Source: Mangrovibacter phragmitis (lineage in GTDB: Bacteria > Pseudomonadota > Gammaproteobacteria > Enterobacterales > Enterobacteriaceae). Taken from it: a stretch of DNA of 64,000 nt. Of the stretch, positions 9,615 through 20,532 are shown one piece after another; the first letter of the stretch is position 1, and the number at the start of each line of letters is the position of its first letter. Below the pieces are notes generated by a model, which ran no database searches, was not told the origin of the DNA, and saw nothing but the letters and a program-made list of their open reading frames with translations. A program made the translations under genes and the position numbers. The stretch lies in the NCBI RefSeq assembly GCF_001655675.1, contig NZ_LYRP01000047.1, forward strand, positions 62,001 to 126,000, in the 5' to 3' direction.

Positions 9615-10613
9615 ATGGAAAGTAAAGTTTCTCATTATGGAAACATGGCAAATCCGGGCAATGGAAACAGCGCGATGAATCGTAATGATGGAACAACTCT
9701 TTCATTAAATAACATCGACCTAAAATTGCTGCGGGTTTTTAAATGTGTGGTGGAAGCCGGAGGAATGACGGCGGCCAGCCATGAGCTGAATATTGGCCTT
9801 GCTGCAATTAGCAAACAGGTTTCCGACCTTGAAATACGCCTTGGGATGACATTATGCAGCCGTGGGCGAGAAGGCTTTGAACTGACAGAATACGGCGTAA
9901 ATGTATACCAGGCAACGCTGGAACTCTTTGTTTCACTTAATACTTTCCGTGAGAGGGTTCACAGTAGTCGCAATGAAGTTCTCGGCGATATTGCGATTAG
10001 CGTGGTCGATAATACTATTTCTGATACTCAGTCGCCTGTCACCAAAGCGGTGCAACAATTGCACCAGAATGCACCAAAAGTAAATATCCGTCTGCAAACA
10101 TCGCAATTAGAAGATATAGAAAGGGGTATTAGCGAGGGGCGTTATCATTGCGGGATCGGCCCCGTATATGAAAAAAAAGAAGCATTTGAGTATTTTATTT
10201 TATATCACGAAATTTCGAAAATTTATTGTTCCTCCTCTCACCAACTATTTAATGAAGAAGAGAAAAATAACGTGTCTATTGATATAATAAAACAACAAAA
10301 AATGATTAATCACATGTATGTTTCACACCGCGATAGCAGTAGCCTCCTGCCTGTTCACGACACAAAAATACAGGCTGTTCAGGTTGAATCAGTCGCCATG
10401 TTAATATTAACCGGACACTTTATTGGTTATCTTCCAGAACATTATGCGCAAAGCTATATTGATCGGGGTTTATTACAGGAACTCAGTAATGAAAAACTGG
10501 TGGCAAAAACGCCTTTCTACCTGATGCTGAAGAAAGGAAAAAAAATTAATCCGATAATTAATTTATTTATGCAGGCGTTATCGATCAGTGAATCTGCGGT
10601 TGCATCATTATGA
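9615..10613 (+). CDS. LysR-type transcriptional regulator of the lyase/ABC operon
   Basis: A protein of up to 332 residues with an N-terminal winged helix-turn-helix (LKLLRVFKCVVEAGGMTAASHELNIG then SKQVSDLEIRLG) and a C-terminal periplasmic-binding-like effector domain. It is divergent from the ArgH-like gene, the classic arrangement for control of the neighbouring operon. The start is uncertain. The ATG at 9615 has a poorly spaced GGAG; the ATG at 9675 (MNRNDGTT) has GGAA eight bases upstream and places the helix-turn-helix at the usual distance from the N-terminus. The effector is unknown. Confidence 0.88.
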   Translation: MESKVSHYGNMANPGNGNSAMNRNDGTTLSLNNIDLKLLRVFKCVVEAGGMTAASHELNIGLAAISKQVSDLEIRLGMTLCSRGREGFELTEYGVNVYQATLELFVSLNTFRERVHSSRNEVLGDIAISVVDNTISDTQSPVTKAVQQLHQNAPKVNIRLQTSQLEDIERGISEGRYHCGIGPVYEKKEAFEYFILYHEISKIYCSSSHQLFNEEEKNNVSIDIIKQQKMINHMYVSHRDSSSLLPVHDTKIQAVQVESVAMLILTGHFIGYLPEHYAQSYIDRGLLQELSNEKLVAKTPFYLMLKKGKKINPIINLFMQALSISESAVASL

Positions 10614-10656
10614 GGCAATGCGCTTATACTGATGAACAAATACGCTCCAACGGGCA

Positions 10657-10700
10657 TAAAAAACCCTGAGATAAGGCTTTACGCCTCTATCATCAGGGTT
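10657..10700 (-). terminator. parE: Rho-independent terminator of parE
   Basis: AACCCTGA (10662-10669) pairs with TCAGGGTT (10693-10700), with an inner GATAAGGC/GCCTCTATC stem. Read on the minus strand the hairpin ends in TTTTTTA, which fits termination of parE. It also lies just after the LysR gene on the plus strand. Confidence 0.85.
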
Positions 10701-10716
10701 GTTAACCGGCAATAAA

Positions 10717-12648
<1,932 letters not shown>

Positions 12649-13224
12649 CTAACTCAGCCCCAGGAAATCAATAATCTGTGTGAAATGATGTTCAAAGCCG
12701 GTGAATGCATGATTACCCCCCTCTTCAATGAGCTGGCGGCAAGGGGCGTAATAAGCCACTGCCTGGCGGTAATCCAGCACTTCATCACCCGTTTGCTGTA
12801 GCAACCAAAGCAAATCGGGTGCTTCCAGCGGGTCAACCTGCATAACTTTGAGATCATAAATATGGCGAGACTCTAGCACATATTGCTGGCCGGTGTATGG
12901 GTTCTCATTGTCTCCGAGAAAATCTGCCAGTAATTCAAAAGGGCGTACAGCCGGATTCACAACCACCGCAGGCAACATAAAACATTGCGACAACCAGGTG
13001 GCGTAATACCCACCTAATGATGAACCCACAATACCCATCGGTTCTCCCCCTCTGGCCATTACAATAGATTCAAGCATTTCTGCAGCATCGGCCGGGTAAG
13101 GAGGTAACTGAGGGATAACCATGGTGATATCCGGGTGGTGCTCAGCCAACCAGTTTTTCATACTGGTGGCTTTTGCCGAACGCGGTGAGCTGTTGAAACC
13201 ATGGAGATAAAGAAGAGTGGCCAT
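12649..13224 (-). CDS. yqiA: Esterase YqiA
   Basis: A 191-residue alpha/beta hydrolase starting [19 protein letters not shown], with the nucleophile elbow GSSLGGYYA and a C-terminal [10 protein letters not shown] supplying the catalytic histidine. E. coli YqiA cleaves short-chain acyl esters; its physiological substrate is unknown. Its ATG overlaps the cpdA stop by one base (TAATG), indicating translational coupling. Confidence 0.94.
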   Translation of the reverse strand: MATLLYLHGFNSSPRSAKATSMKNWLAEHHPDITMVIPQLPPYPADAAEMLESIVMARGGEPMGIVGSSLGGYYATWLSQCFMLPAVVVNPAVRPFELLADFLGDNENPYTGQQYVLESRHIYDLKVMQVDPLEAPDLLWLLQQTGDEVLDYRQAVAYYAPCRQLIEEGGNHAFTGFEHHFTQIIDFLGLS

Positions 13225-14051
13225 TAATAACCTTCAGAATCAGTATCGGGGCTGAACGCGCTGCCCGACAAACGACAAACTTCAGTTGTCAACGAACCAT
13301 CCGGATGCAGTGTTATCCAGCGCCAGCCCGGCGCAACCGTGTCCAGTGTAAAATTGGCGCAATGTGGTTTGAACTGCACACAGGTGGACGGCGTAGCCAT
13401 CATCCGGCGCCCATTCCAGTCCACATCCATTTCCTGGTGAATATGCCCACACAGCAAATGTTTCACCCCGGTATAACGTTGCAACACATCATCAAGTGCC
13501 TGGGCATTACGCAGGCTGTGTTGATCAAGCCAGCTGCATCCGGCAGGCAGAGGATGATGATGCAACAGTAACAAAGTTTGCCTGTCAGGGTTTTCAGCCA
13601 GTTTTTTTTCCAGCCACTCAAGCTGGTACTCGCTCAGCTCACCATGAGGCACACCGAAAACCTGGCTATCAAGCAGCAAAACCTGCCAGCTTTTCCCTGC
13701 CAGTACCTGCTTTGAAGACGAAATACCCGATTCTTTCAGCGAACTGAACATCGCGGGTTGAAAATCATGATTGCCAGGCAGCCAGACACAAGGTACCGCC
13801 AACGAAGAAACCCCTTCAGCGAAGTGCTGATAAGCTTCGTTGCTCTGATCCTGTGCTAAATCCCCTGTGGCAACTATCAGGTCGAACGGACGGGCTTCTT
13901 TGTGGATGGCCGCCAGTACTGCCCGATAACTTGACCAGGTGTTAACGCCCAACAGCGTTTCATCTTTCCCGGCAAATAAATGGGTGTCAGTAATTTGTAG
14001 TATCCTGATACTGGCTTCATCAGCAGCAGGTATTGTCAACAGGCTTTCCAA
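13224..14051 (-). CDS. cpdA: 3',5'-cyclic AMP phosphodiesterase
   Basis: A 275-residue class III cAMP phosphodiesterase that lowers cytoplasmic cAMP and so tunes CRP signalling. All calcineurin-type metal motifs are in order: DTH (ITDTHLF), [20 protein letters not shown] and GHIHQ. Length and context match E. coli. It lies 24 bp after yqiB and overlaps yqiA by one base. Confidence 0.96.
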   Translation of the reverse strand: MESLLTIPAADEASIRILQITDTHLFAGKDETLLGVNTWSSYRAVLAAIHKEARPFDLIVATGDLAQDQSNEAYQHFAEGVSSLAVPCVWLPGNHDFQPAMFSSLKESGISSSKQVLAGKSWQVLLLDSQVFGVPHGELSEYQLEWLEKKLAENPDRQTLLLLHHHPLPAGCSWLDQHSLRNAQALDDVLQRYTGVKHLLCGHIHQEMDVDWNGRRMMATPSTCVQFKPHCANFTLDTVAPGWRWITLHPDGSLTTEVCRLSGSAFSPDTDSEGY

Positions 14052-14075
14052 ATGGTGTCCTTAGGTTTCACGACG

Positions 14076-14498
14076 CTAACAAACCGGAATCGCCATCGCT
14101 CCATGCGCTAAACAGTAACGTAGCCAATCGGCAAGGAACTGGTTAATTTGATGTTTTTCGTCGCGTTGATGCAACTTTTTATTAGGATAATCATAACGTG
14201 CTTTAAAACGGAAGATCTGCTGACTTGAACACACTTCAGCAACCATGGCGTCATGATAGAGCCTGACAGACATGGAAGGAAGACTCCAGTATGTGACAGA
14301 GGGTAGCGTTTGTTCAATCTCAACAAGCGTAGTGTAGCGAGTTGATTCAAGAATCGTTAACCGATACTGAGCACTATTGACCTGGTAGCTGATTTTTTCA
14401 CCGATTGCATCAACAGGTGGCAGCAACCGGCGTAACTGGGCGAAGTTTGTTTCGCACAAACGCATCATCTCAGGAAAATCAGGTGTATAGCGCTTCAT
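14076..14498 (-). CDS. yqiB: Conserved protein YqiB (DUF1249)
   Basis: A 140-residue DUF1249 protein almost identical in its C-terminal half to E. coli YqiB ([40 protein letters not shown]). Its biochemical role is unknown. The ATG at 14498 (MKRYTPDF) matches the E. coli start. An ATG two codons upstream at 14504 overlaps the nudF stop as ATGA and is an equally plausible coupled start. Confidence 0.93.
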   Translation of the reverse strand: MKRYTPDFPEMMRLCETNFAQLRRLLPPVDAIGEKISYQVNSAQYRLTILESTRYTTLVEIEQTLPSVTYWSLPSMSVRLYHDAMVAEVCSSQQIFRFKARYDYPNKKLHQRDEKHQINQFLADWLRYCLAHGAMAIPVC

Positions 14499-14500
14499 TG

Positions 14501-15133
14501 TCATGCGTTCCACTCTTGTCGTAATTGTTGATAATGCAACTGCAGCCATTGCAAGGCGATGACAGATGCGGCGTTGTCGATTTTCCCTTCCTCAACTAAT
14601 TGGTACGCCGTTTCCCGGCTGACGACATGAACACGGATATCTTCATTTTCTTCCGCCAGGCCGTGGACTCCGGTCGCAGTCATTGCATCCACCTCTCCGA
14701 CCAGAATAGACAACCGTTCACTGGTTCCGCCAGGGCTTGCCAGGTAACTTAATACCGGCCGGGTACGCTTCACATGCAACCCGGCCTCTTCTTCTGCCTC
14801 ACGGCGCACAACATCTTCCGGAGACTCGCCCGCTTCAATCATGCCGGCAACCATTTCCAACAGCCATGGGGTTTCACTGGTATCAAAAGCAGCAATTCTA
14901 ATTTGCTCAATAATCACCACTTCATCACGCACCGGATCATAGGGCAACAATACTGCCGCGTGGCCACGTTCGAAAATCTCCCGACGAACCTCTTCACTCA
15001 TTCCGCCATTGAACATACGATGACGAAAACGCCAGACATCCAGCGAAAAAAAACCACGCCAAACTGTTTCCCGTGCAATAATTTCTACATCGTTTTTTGT
15101 AAACGTTGTGATGTTTTTGTTTTCTTTATCCAT
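14501..15133 (-). CDS. nudF: ADP-ribose pyrophosphatase
   Basis: A 210-residue Nudix hydrolase splitting ADP-ribose into AMP and ribose 5-phosphate. The Nudix box runs [22 protein letters not shown], preceded by the family loop [10 protein letters not shown] and followed by [11 protein letters not shown]-like [12 protein letters not shown]. The first ~12 residues ([12 protein letters not shown]) differ from E. coli, the rest aligns. It is divergent from tolC and heads the operon running to parE. Confidence 0.96.
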   Translation of the reverse strand: MDKENKNITTFTKNDVEIIARETVWRGFFSLDVWRFRHRMFNGGMSEEVRREIFERGHAAVLLPYDPVRDEVVIIEQIRIAAFDTSETPWLLEMVAGMIEAGESPEDVVRREAEEEAGLHVKRTRPVLSYLASPGGTSERLSILVGEVDAMTATGVHGLAEENEDIRVHVVSRETAYQLVEEGKIDNAASVIALQWLQLHYQQLRQEWNA

Positions 15134-15231
15134 CAGTAGACCTGCTCGAACAGTGATTGTTTTATTGATTTCAATCCATCAGGAATGTTGTTTCAACCAC
15201 TCTGTGGTAGATTGATGAATTTTCAGGGCAG

Positions 15232-15250
15232 ATGGCACTTAACGCCAAGA
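15232..15250 (+). promoter_or_regulatory. Candidate MarA/SoxS/Rob box upstream of tolC
   Basis: ATGGCACTTAACGCCAAGA matches the marbox consensus AYnGCACnnWnnRYYAAAY at 17 of 19 positions, deviating only in the last two. It lies about 95 bp before the tolC start. E. coli tolC is a known member of the mar-sox-rob regulon with a marbox in its promoter region. Confidence 0.7.
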
Positions 15251-15344
15251 CGTTGTCAACGCTGAACCTGCTAAAATCGGCGATCATTTTTGGCATCAGT
15301 CAGCGTTATTACACACAATTTCTGCTTCACAACAAGGAATGCAA

Positions 15345-16796
15345 ATGAAGAAACTGCTCCCCACACTTATCGGTCTGAGCTTTATCGCGTTCAGTACCAT
15401 GAGCCAGGCAGAAAACCTGTTGCAGGTTTATCAGCAGGCACGTATCAGTAACCCTGACCTGCGTAAATCCGCAGCTGATCGCGATGCGGCATTTGAGAAA
15501 ATCAATGAATCACGCAGCCCATTATTACCTCAACTGGGCCTGGGAGCCGACTATACCTACAATAACGGCTACCGTGACAACAATGGCATTAACTCCAATG
15601 CCACCAGCGCGTCCTTACAGCTTACGCAAGTTATTTTCGATATGTCAAAATGGCGTGCGCTGACCATCCAGGAAAAAACGGCGGGAATACAGGATGTCTC
15701 CTACCAGTCTGACGAACAAGCGCTGATTCTCAATACCGCAACAGCGTATTTTAACGTATTGAGCGCTATCGACTCGTTGTCATACGTTGAAGCGGAAAAA
15801 CAGTCTATTTACCGCCAGCTTGACCAAACCACCCAGCGTTTTAATGTTGGTTTAGTGGCGATTACTGACGTACAAAACGCCCGTGCTCAGTACGACAGCG
15901 TTCTGGCTAATGAAGTCACCGCTCGTAACAATCTGGATAATGCACTGGAATCATTGCGCCAGATTACCGGCAATTACTACCCTGAACTGGCCTCCGTCAA
16001 CGTTGCGGATATGAAAGTCACCAAGCCTCAGGCCGTTCAGAACCTGCTCAAAGAAGCGGAAAACCGTAACTTATCTTTATTGCAGGCACGTTTGAACCAG
16101 GACCTGGCTCGTGAACAAATTCGCTACTACCAGACCGGCCATATGCCTACCCTGAATCTGACCGCGTCCAGTAGTGTTTCCAACACCAAATACAATGGTC
16201 ATAACGCTGTCGGTTCAAACTATGCAGACAGAGACATTGGGCAGAACTCGGTTGGCCTGAGCTTCTCTTTACCGCTCTACAGCGGTGGGTCTGTGACTTC
16301 ACAGGTGAAACAGGCGCAATATAACTTCGTGGGTGCCAGCGAATCACTGGAAAGTGCTCACCGCAGTGTTGTGCAAACCACCCGTTCAGCGTGGAACAAC
16401 ATCAATGCATCCATCAGCAGCATCAATGCCTATAAACAGGCAGTAGTGTCGGCACAAAGCTCACTGGATGCGATGGAAGCCGGTTACTCTGTCGGTACCC
16501 GTACTATTGTTGATGTCCTGGATGCAACGTCTACATTGTATAACGCCAAGCAGGAACTCTCCAACGCACGTTATAACTACCTGATCAATACCCTGACACT
16601 GAAATCTGCATTGGGTACGTTGAACCAGCAGGATCTGGTCACACTGAACAGCGAACTGAGCAAACCGGTTTCGACTTCACCTGAAAGCATTGCGCCCGAT
16701 AATATGCAGCAGGATGCGAGAGCAGATGGTTACAATGACACAACAGGACAAAAAACAGTCAAAAGAGCCAGCAGCAAAAAAATGCTGAGCCACTGA
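15345..16796 (+). CDS. tolC: Outer membrane efflux and secretion channel TolC
   Basis: A 483-residue trimeric channel-tunnel protein serving AcrAB-type pumps and type I secretion. A signal peptide ends at SQA-ENLLQVY. Two structural repeats follow, with VGLVAITDVQNARAQYD and the paired VGTRTIVDVLDAT motif at the tunnel entrance. The ATG at 15345 is chosen because AAGGA is six bases upstream; the ATG at 15339 would overlap the ribosome-binding site. The extracellular-loop region (SNTKYNGHNAVGSNYADRD) and the C-terminal tail after KPVSTSPES differ from E. coli, as usual for surface-exposed or unstructured parts. Confidence 0.97.
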   Translation: MKKLLPTLIGLSFIAFSTMSQAENLLQVYQQARISNPDLRKSAADRDAAFEKINESRSPLLPQLGLGADYTYNNGYRDNNGINSNATSASLQLTQVIFDMSKWRALTIQEKTAGIQDVSYQSDEQALILNTATAYFNVLSAIDSLSYVEAEKQSIYRQLDQTTQRFNVGLVAITDVQNARAQYDSVLANEVTARNNLDNALESLRQITGNYYPELASVNVADMKVTKPQAVQNLLKEAENRNLSLLQARLNQDLAREQIRYYQTGHMPTLNLTASSSVSNTKYNGHNAVGSNYADRDIGQNSVGLSFSLPLYSGGSVTSQVKQAQYNFVGASESLESAHRSVVQTTRSAWNNINASISSINAYKQAVVSAQSSLDAMEAGYSVGTRTIVDVLDATSTLYNAKQELSNARYNYLINTLTLKSALGTLNQQDLVTLNSELSKPVSTSPESIAPDNMQQDARADGYNDTTGQKTVKRASSKKMLSH

Positions 16797-16816
16797 TTGG
16801 CCATTTTGTTTTATCT

Positions 16817-16843
16817 AAAGAGAGCCTTTTGGCTCTCTTTTAG
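16817..16843 (+). terminator. Rho-independent terminator after tolC
   Basis: AAAGAGAGCC pairs with GGCTCTCTTT across a TTTT loop, 20 bp after the tolC stop. A weaker look-alike of the same hairpin follows at 16937-16960. Confidence 0.85.
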
Positions 16844-16936
16844 TTAGCAGCCGAAATTCTGTGAATTAAGTTTCCGTGTTTCTCATTGGGTGACATCCTC
16901 TCGTTCTGTGTGGACATGAAGTTTGTTATCAGCCTC

Positions 16937-16960
16937 AGAGAACCTTTTGGCTCTTTTTTT
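16937..16960 (+). terminator. Second terminator-like hairpin before ygiB
   Basis: AGAGAACC-TTTT-GGCTCT followed by a run of eight T resembles a degenerate copy of the tolC terminator 120 bp upstream. It would insulate ygiBC from tolC readthrough. Confidence 0.55.
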
Positions 16961-17077
16961 TCTAAACGTAAGGCTTCGTAAAGAAGACGCCACAATTCTG
17001 CACATTGCTTCAAATATAATCAGTGTTCCTCTATTCTTTGCACTCCAAGTAATCTCTACCACTGGGCAAGGAAAAGA

Positions 17078-17746
17078 ATGATGAAAAGGACCAAAACAAT
17101 ACAACTCGCCGCCTTTCGCAAAAGCTGGAATGCACGGCATTTGACGCCAGTTGCTCTGGTTGTTACGGCAGCATTTTTACTCGCTGGCTGTGAAAAAAGC
17201 GATGAAACAGTAAAACTCTACCAAAATGCGGATGACTGTAGTGCAGCCAATCCAGGTGAAAGCCAGCAATGTACAACAGCCTATAACAACGCCCTGAAAG
17301 AAGCTGAACGCACCGCACCTAAATACGCGACTCGTCAGGATTGTGTTGCCGAATTTGGTGAAGGCCAATGCCAGCCTGCGCCCTCCCAGGCGAGTGTCGC
17401 CGGTGACAATCAGGCACAGGCTCAGTCAGGTGGGAGTTTCTGGATGCCATTAATGGCCGGGTACATGATGGGGCGTATGATGGGCGGCTCTTATGCTCAA
17501 CAGCCGCTGTTCAGTTCGAAAAACCCCTCCAGCCCGGCTTATGGCCGTTACACAGATGCCAGTGGTAAAAGCTACGGCGCAGCAACGCCTGGGCGCACCA
17601 TGACTGTGCCCAAAACCGCTATGGCGCCGAAACCCACAACTACCAGCACAATTACTCGTGGTGGTTTTGGTGAAAGCGTCGCCAAACAAGCGTCCATGCA
17701 GCGATCCAGTACCAGTGGCACAACGCGTCGTACAATGGGTGGTTAA
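17078..17746 (+). CDS. ygiB: YgiB, DUF1190 lipoprotein-like protein
   Basis: A 222-residue DUF1190 protein close to E. coli YgiB. The N-terminal region holds a hydrophobic helix ending in [11 protein letters not shown], a plausible lipobox, although the preceding ~25 basic residues are long for a signal peptide. The middle has [15 protein letters not shown] and a Gly/Met-rich stretch ([16 protein letters not shown]); the tail is Thr/Ser-rich. Its function is unknown. It ends 3 bp before ygiC, forming the conserved ygiBC pair downstream of tolC. Confidence 0.93.
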   Translation: MMKRTKTIQLAAFRKSWNARHLTPVALVVTAAFLLAGCEKSDETVKLYQNADDCSAANPGESQQCTTAYNNALKEAERTAPKYATRQDCVAEFGEGQCQPAPSQASVAGDNQAQAQSGGSFWMPLMAGYMMGRMMGGSYAQQPLFSSKNPSSPAYGRYTDASGKSYGAATPGRTMTVPKTAMAPKPTTTSTITRGGFGESVAKQASMQRSSTSGTTRRTMGG

Positions 17747-17749
17747 GTC

Positions 17750-18913
17750 ATGAAACGTCTGCCTATTACCGAACGTCCAGGCTGGCAGGATAAAGCCCGC
17801 GAATTTGGTTTCAACTTTCACACCATGTATGACGAGCCCTACTGGTGTGAAGATGCATATTACCAGTTCTCCCTGGCGGAAATTGAAAAACTGGAAGATG
17901 TTACTGCTGAATTACACCAGTTATGCCTGAAAGCCGTGGAACGCGTGGTTGCCAGTGATGCGCTGATGGATAAATTTTGCATCCCGCGCCATACCCGGGG
18001 TTTCGTACGCCAAAGCTGGGCAACCCGCCAGCCGTCTCTCTACTCCAGGCTGGATCTTGCCTGGGGTGGTACCGGGGAACCTAAACTACTGGAAAACAAT
18101 GCCGATACACCAACCTCATTATATGAAGCTGCGTTTTTCCAGTGGATCTGGCTGGAAGATCAAATCAACGCTGGTAACCTGCCTGCGGGAAGTGATCAGT
18201 TCAACAGCCTGCAAGAGCAGTTAATCGAGCGTTTTCGTGTATTGCGCGAACAGTATGGCTTCAATTTGCTTCACATGGCCTGCTGCCAGGACAGCATTGA
18301 AGACCGGGGCACAGTGCAGTATCTCCAGGACTGCGCAGCCGAAGCCGGGCTGCCAACCGAATTCCTGTTTATGGATCAAATTGGGCTGGGTGAAAAAGGT
18401 CAGTTTACCGATATGCAGGACCAGGTCATCAGCAATTTGTTTAAACTCTATCCGTGGGAGTTCATGCTACGGGAGATGTTTTCGACAAAACTTGAAGATG
18501 CTGGTGTGCGCTGGCTGGAACCGGCCTGGAAGAGTATTTTATCTAACAAAGCATTACTGCCATTGCTGTGGGAAATGTTTCCAGGGCACCCGAATCTTTT
18601 GCCCGCCTGGTTTGCCGCAGATGATCATCCCGCCATGGAGAGCTACGTGGTGAAACCCATTTTCTCCCGCGAAGGTGCCAATATCCAGATTATTGAACAA
18701 GGGAAAGAAATAGCCCGGGCGGAGGGTCCATATGGTGAAGAAGGTATGATTGTCCAGCAATACCACCCATTACCCAGGTTTGGTGACAGTTATACGCTAA
18801 TTGGATCCTGGCTGATTAATGACCAACCCGCCGGGATCGGTATACGGGAAGACAGGGCACTGATCACGCAGGATCTTTCACGCTTTTACCCACACAGCTT
18901 CACCCCTGAATAA
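17750..18913 (+). CDS. ygiC: YgiC, glutathionylspermidine synthase-like ATP-grasp protein
   Basis: A 387-residue ATP-grasp protein of the glutathionylspermidine synthase C-terminal domain family. Visible parts are the substrate-side [20 protein letters not shown] and the ATP-binding [15 protein letters not shown]. coli YgiC lacks demonstrated glutathionylspermidine synthesis, so peptide-amine ligation is only a family-based guess. It is translated from a start 3 bp after ygiB. Confidence 0.93.
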   Translation: MKRLPITERPGWQDKAREFGFNFHTMYDEPYWCEDAYYQFSLAEIEKLEDVTAELHQLCLKAVERVVASDALMDKFCIPRHTRGFVRQSWATRQPSLYSRLDLAWGGTGEPKLLENNADTPTSLYEAAFFQWIWLEDQINAGNLPAGSDQFNSLQEQLIERFRVLREQYGFNLLHMACCQDSIEDRGTVQYLQDCAAEAGLPTEFLFMDQIGLGEKGQFTDMQDQVISNLFKLYPWEFMLREMFSTKLEDAGVRWLEPAWKSILSNKALLPLLWEMFPGHPNLLPAWFAADDHPAMESYVVKPIFSREGANIQIIEQGKEIARAEGPYGEEGMIVQQYHPLPRFGDSYTLIGSWLINDQPAGIGIREDRALITQDLSRFYPHSFTPE

Positions 18914-18921
18914 TGACTGCA

Positions 18922-18950
18922 CGCGCCTGTTAATCAGGCGCGGCCTTATT
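18922..18950 (+). terminator. Terminator between ygiC and ygiD
   Basis: A perfect 8-bp stem, CGCGCCTG/CAGGCGCG, with a TTAAT loop lies 9 bp after the ygiC stop and is followed by GCCTTATT. It sits between convergent genes. Confidence 0.7.
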
Positions 18951-18993
18951 CAGTATTCATCGGGTTCTGACACAGTACCCGGTGGCAATGTCG

Positions 18994-19785
18994 TTATGCG
19001 CCAACCTGCACAGACAGCATACTCAGAGAACCCATTTCAATTCCTTCAGTAACAATACTCACTGGCTCTTCACCATCCCACGCCCCCAAAATATACAACA
19101 GCGGCAAGTAGTGATCTGGTGTCGGGCATGAAAGCTGAGCGCCTGAGTGGTCCATATAATTAACCAACGGGTGGTCTTGCGCTTCACCTTTCCAGGTCAA
19201 ATTATCGCGAACGTACTGGTCAAAGGCGGTTGCCCAGGGATAAGCCTCACTCCCACCCTGCCAGCGAATAGTACGCAGGTTGTGTACAACGTTGCCGCTA
19301 CCTATCAGCAGGATACCTTCATCACGCAGTGCTGCCAGCTTACGGCCCATTTCATAGTGCCAGACCGGTGACTGGGTAGCATCAATACTCAGCTGTACCA
19401 TAGGTATATCGGCATCAGGGTACATTTTGATAACCACACCCCATGATCCGTGGTCAAACCCCCATGCACTGTCATCTTTAATGACAGCAGCAGGAGCCAG
19501 TAAATCCACTAAGTGCTGTGCTAAATCCGGTGCGCCAGGAGCCGGGTATTGCGTATCAAACAGCGCCTGCGGGAACCCGCCAAAATCATGAATAGTCTTT
19601 GGATTAGGCATAGCGGTAACGCCAGTACCTCGCGTGTACCAGTGAGCAGAAACCACCACTATCGCTTTCGGGCGAGGTAGTGTTTTACCCAGTTGCTGCC
19701 AGGAGCGGGTATACATGTTATCTTCAAGCACATTCATTGGGCTGCCATGGCCAACAAACAGTGCAGGCATACGTGAGGTGTTCAT
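18994..19785 (-). CDS. ygiD: Extradiol ring-cleavage dioxygenase, DODA family
   Basis: A 263-residue class III extradiol dioxygenase closely matching E. coli YgiD, which can act as 4,5-DOPA dioxygenase. Metal and active-site histidines are seen in VGHGSPMN, VSAHWYTRG, FDHGSWGV and SGNVVHNLR. The natural substrate is unknown. Of two adjacent ATGs, 19785 is better spaced from AAGGA than 19788. The gene is divergent from the zupT remnant, as ygiD and zupT are in E. coli. Confidence 0.94.
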   Translation of the reverse strand: MNTSRMPALFVGHGSPMNVLEDNMYTRSWQQLGKTLPRPKAIVVVSAHWYTRGTGVTAMPNPKTIHDFGGFPQALFDTQYPAPGAPDLAQHLVDLLAPAAVIKDDSAWGFDHGSWGVVIKMYPDADIPMVQLSIDATQSPVWHYEMGRKLAALRDEGILLIGSGNVVHNLRTIRWQGGSEAYPWATAFDQYVRDNLTWKGEAQDHPLVNYMDHSGAQLSCPTPDHYLPLLYILGAWDGEEPVSIVTEGIEMGSLSMLSVQVGA

Positions 19786-19977
19786 CATTATATCCTTAAT
19801 TACCGTGTCAGATTACTTACTGCCAGATTACGGCTTTCAGCGTGCAAATAAACGCAGATAACCATGATGATGATCATCAGAAATTTTGAATATATTATTA
19901 TGCAAAACGTACGCACAGCCCTCGACACGCAGCTGAATCAAAGATAAAAATGACAGTCATTATCCAATTTAAGTGCT

Positions 19978-20136
19978 ATGCCTGTACCGCTGGTTCCGAC
20001 TCTGTTAGCGGGTAGTTCACCATTTATTGGCGCACTGTGCATAATGGTGGTCATGGGGTTAAGCCTGACTGCATTACAGGGTATGGAGCTCTGCACTTTT
20101 ATTGGGTGCAACCCGCCTGGTGTTGGCATCAAATGA
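19978..20136 (+). pseudogene. zupT: zupT remnant: N-terminus fused in frame to C-terminus
   Basis: A 52-codon frame at the exact place and orientation of zupT (between ygiD and ribB in E. coli). Residues 1-19 (MPVPLVPTLLAGSSPFIGA) match the ZupT N-terminus as I recall it from E. coli (MSVPLILTILAGAATFIGA) at 12 of 19 positions. The next residues (GALCIMVVMGLSLTALQ) match the ZupT C-terminal end (GVLCGMSVMGFSLVLLQ) at about 11 of 17. About 220 internal codons, including all metal-binding helices, are missing, and the tail runs into unrelated sequence. The product cannot be a functional zinc/divalent metal transporter. The comparison rests on memory of the E. coli protein, not a search. Confidence 0.8.
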
Positions 20137-20532
20137 ATATCAGGCAAACGCACAAAAACACCGGACAAAGGCAGGAAACTAAATACATATTTAACTCATA
20201 CTTTCCACAATCATTTATTGAAATATTTAACCTCGTCACATAAAATAAAACATCTGGTATTATATAACGCATTAATACCGTTATATGGGTTAGCAGATTC
20301 ACGTTGATAGTTACCCGCCATCCATCCCTGGATAATAATCAAACAAAAAACACTAAAAAAACTAATTAAAGTTTAATGCAATTAAAGTAATTAAAATTCT
20401 GCAAAAATGAGGAATACAATCGGGGTTAAATTAAACCGTTACACCCCTACATCATACGCCAGACGTATATTTACGTGGTGACATTTTTTCTCTTATGCGC
20501 CGTGGCAGTATGATCGTCTCTGGAGCATTCAG
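20137..20532 (+). promoter_or_regulatory. A+T-rich region upstream of the malic enzyme gene
   Basis: About 400 bp with no supported gene. From about 20200 it is strongly A+T-rich with repeated AATTAAAG-like stretches (20355-20400), and a dyad ACGTATATTTACGT lies at about 20463-20476. It should contain the malic enzyme promoter, and the A+T-richness is typical of a junction of acquired DNA. No specific operator could be named. Confidence 0.5.
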
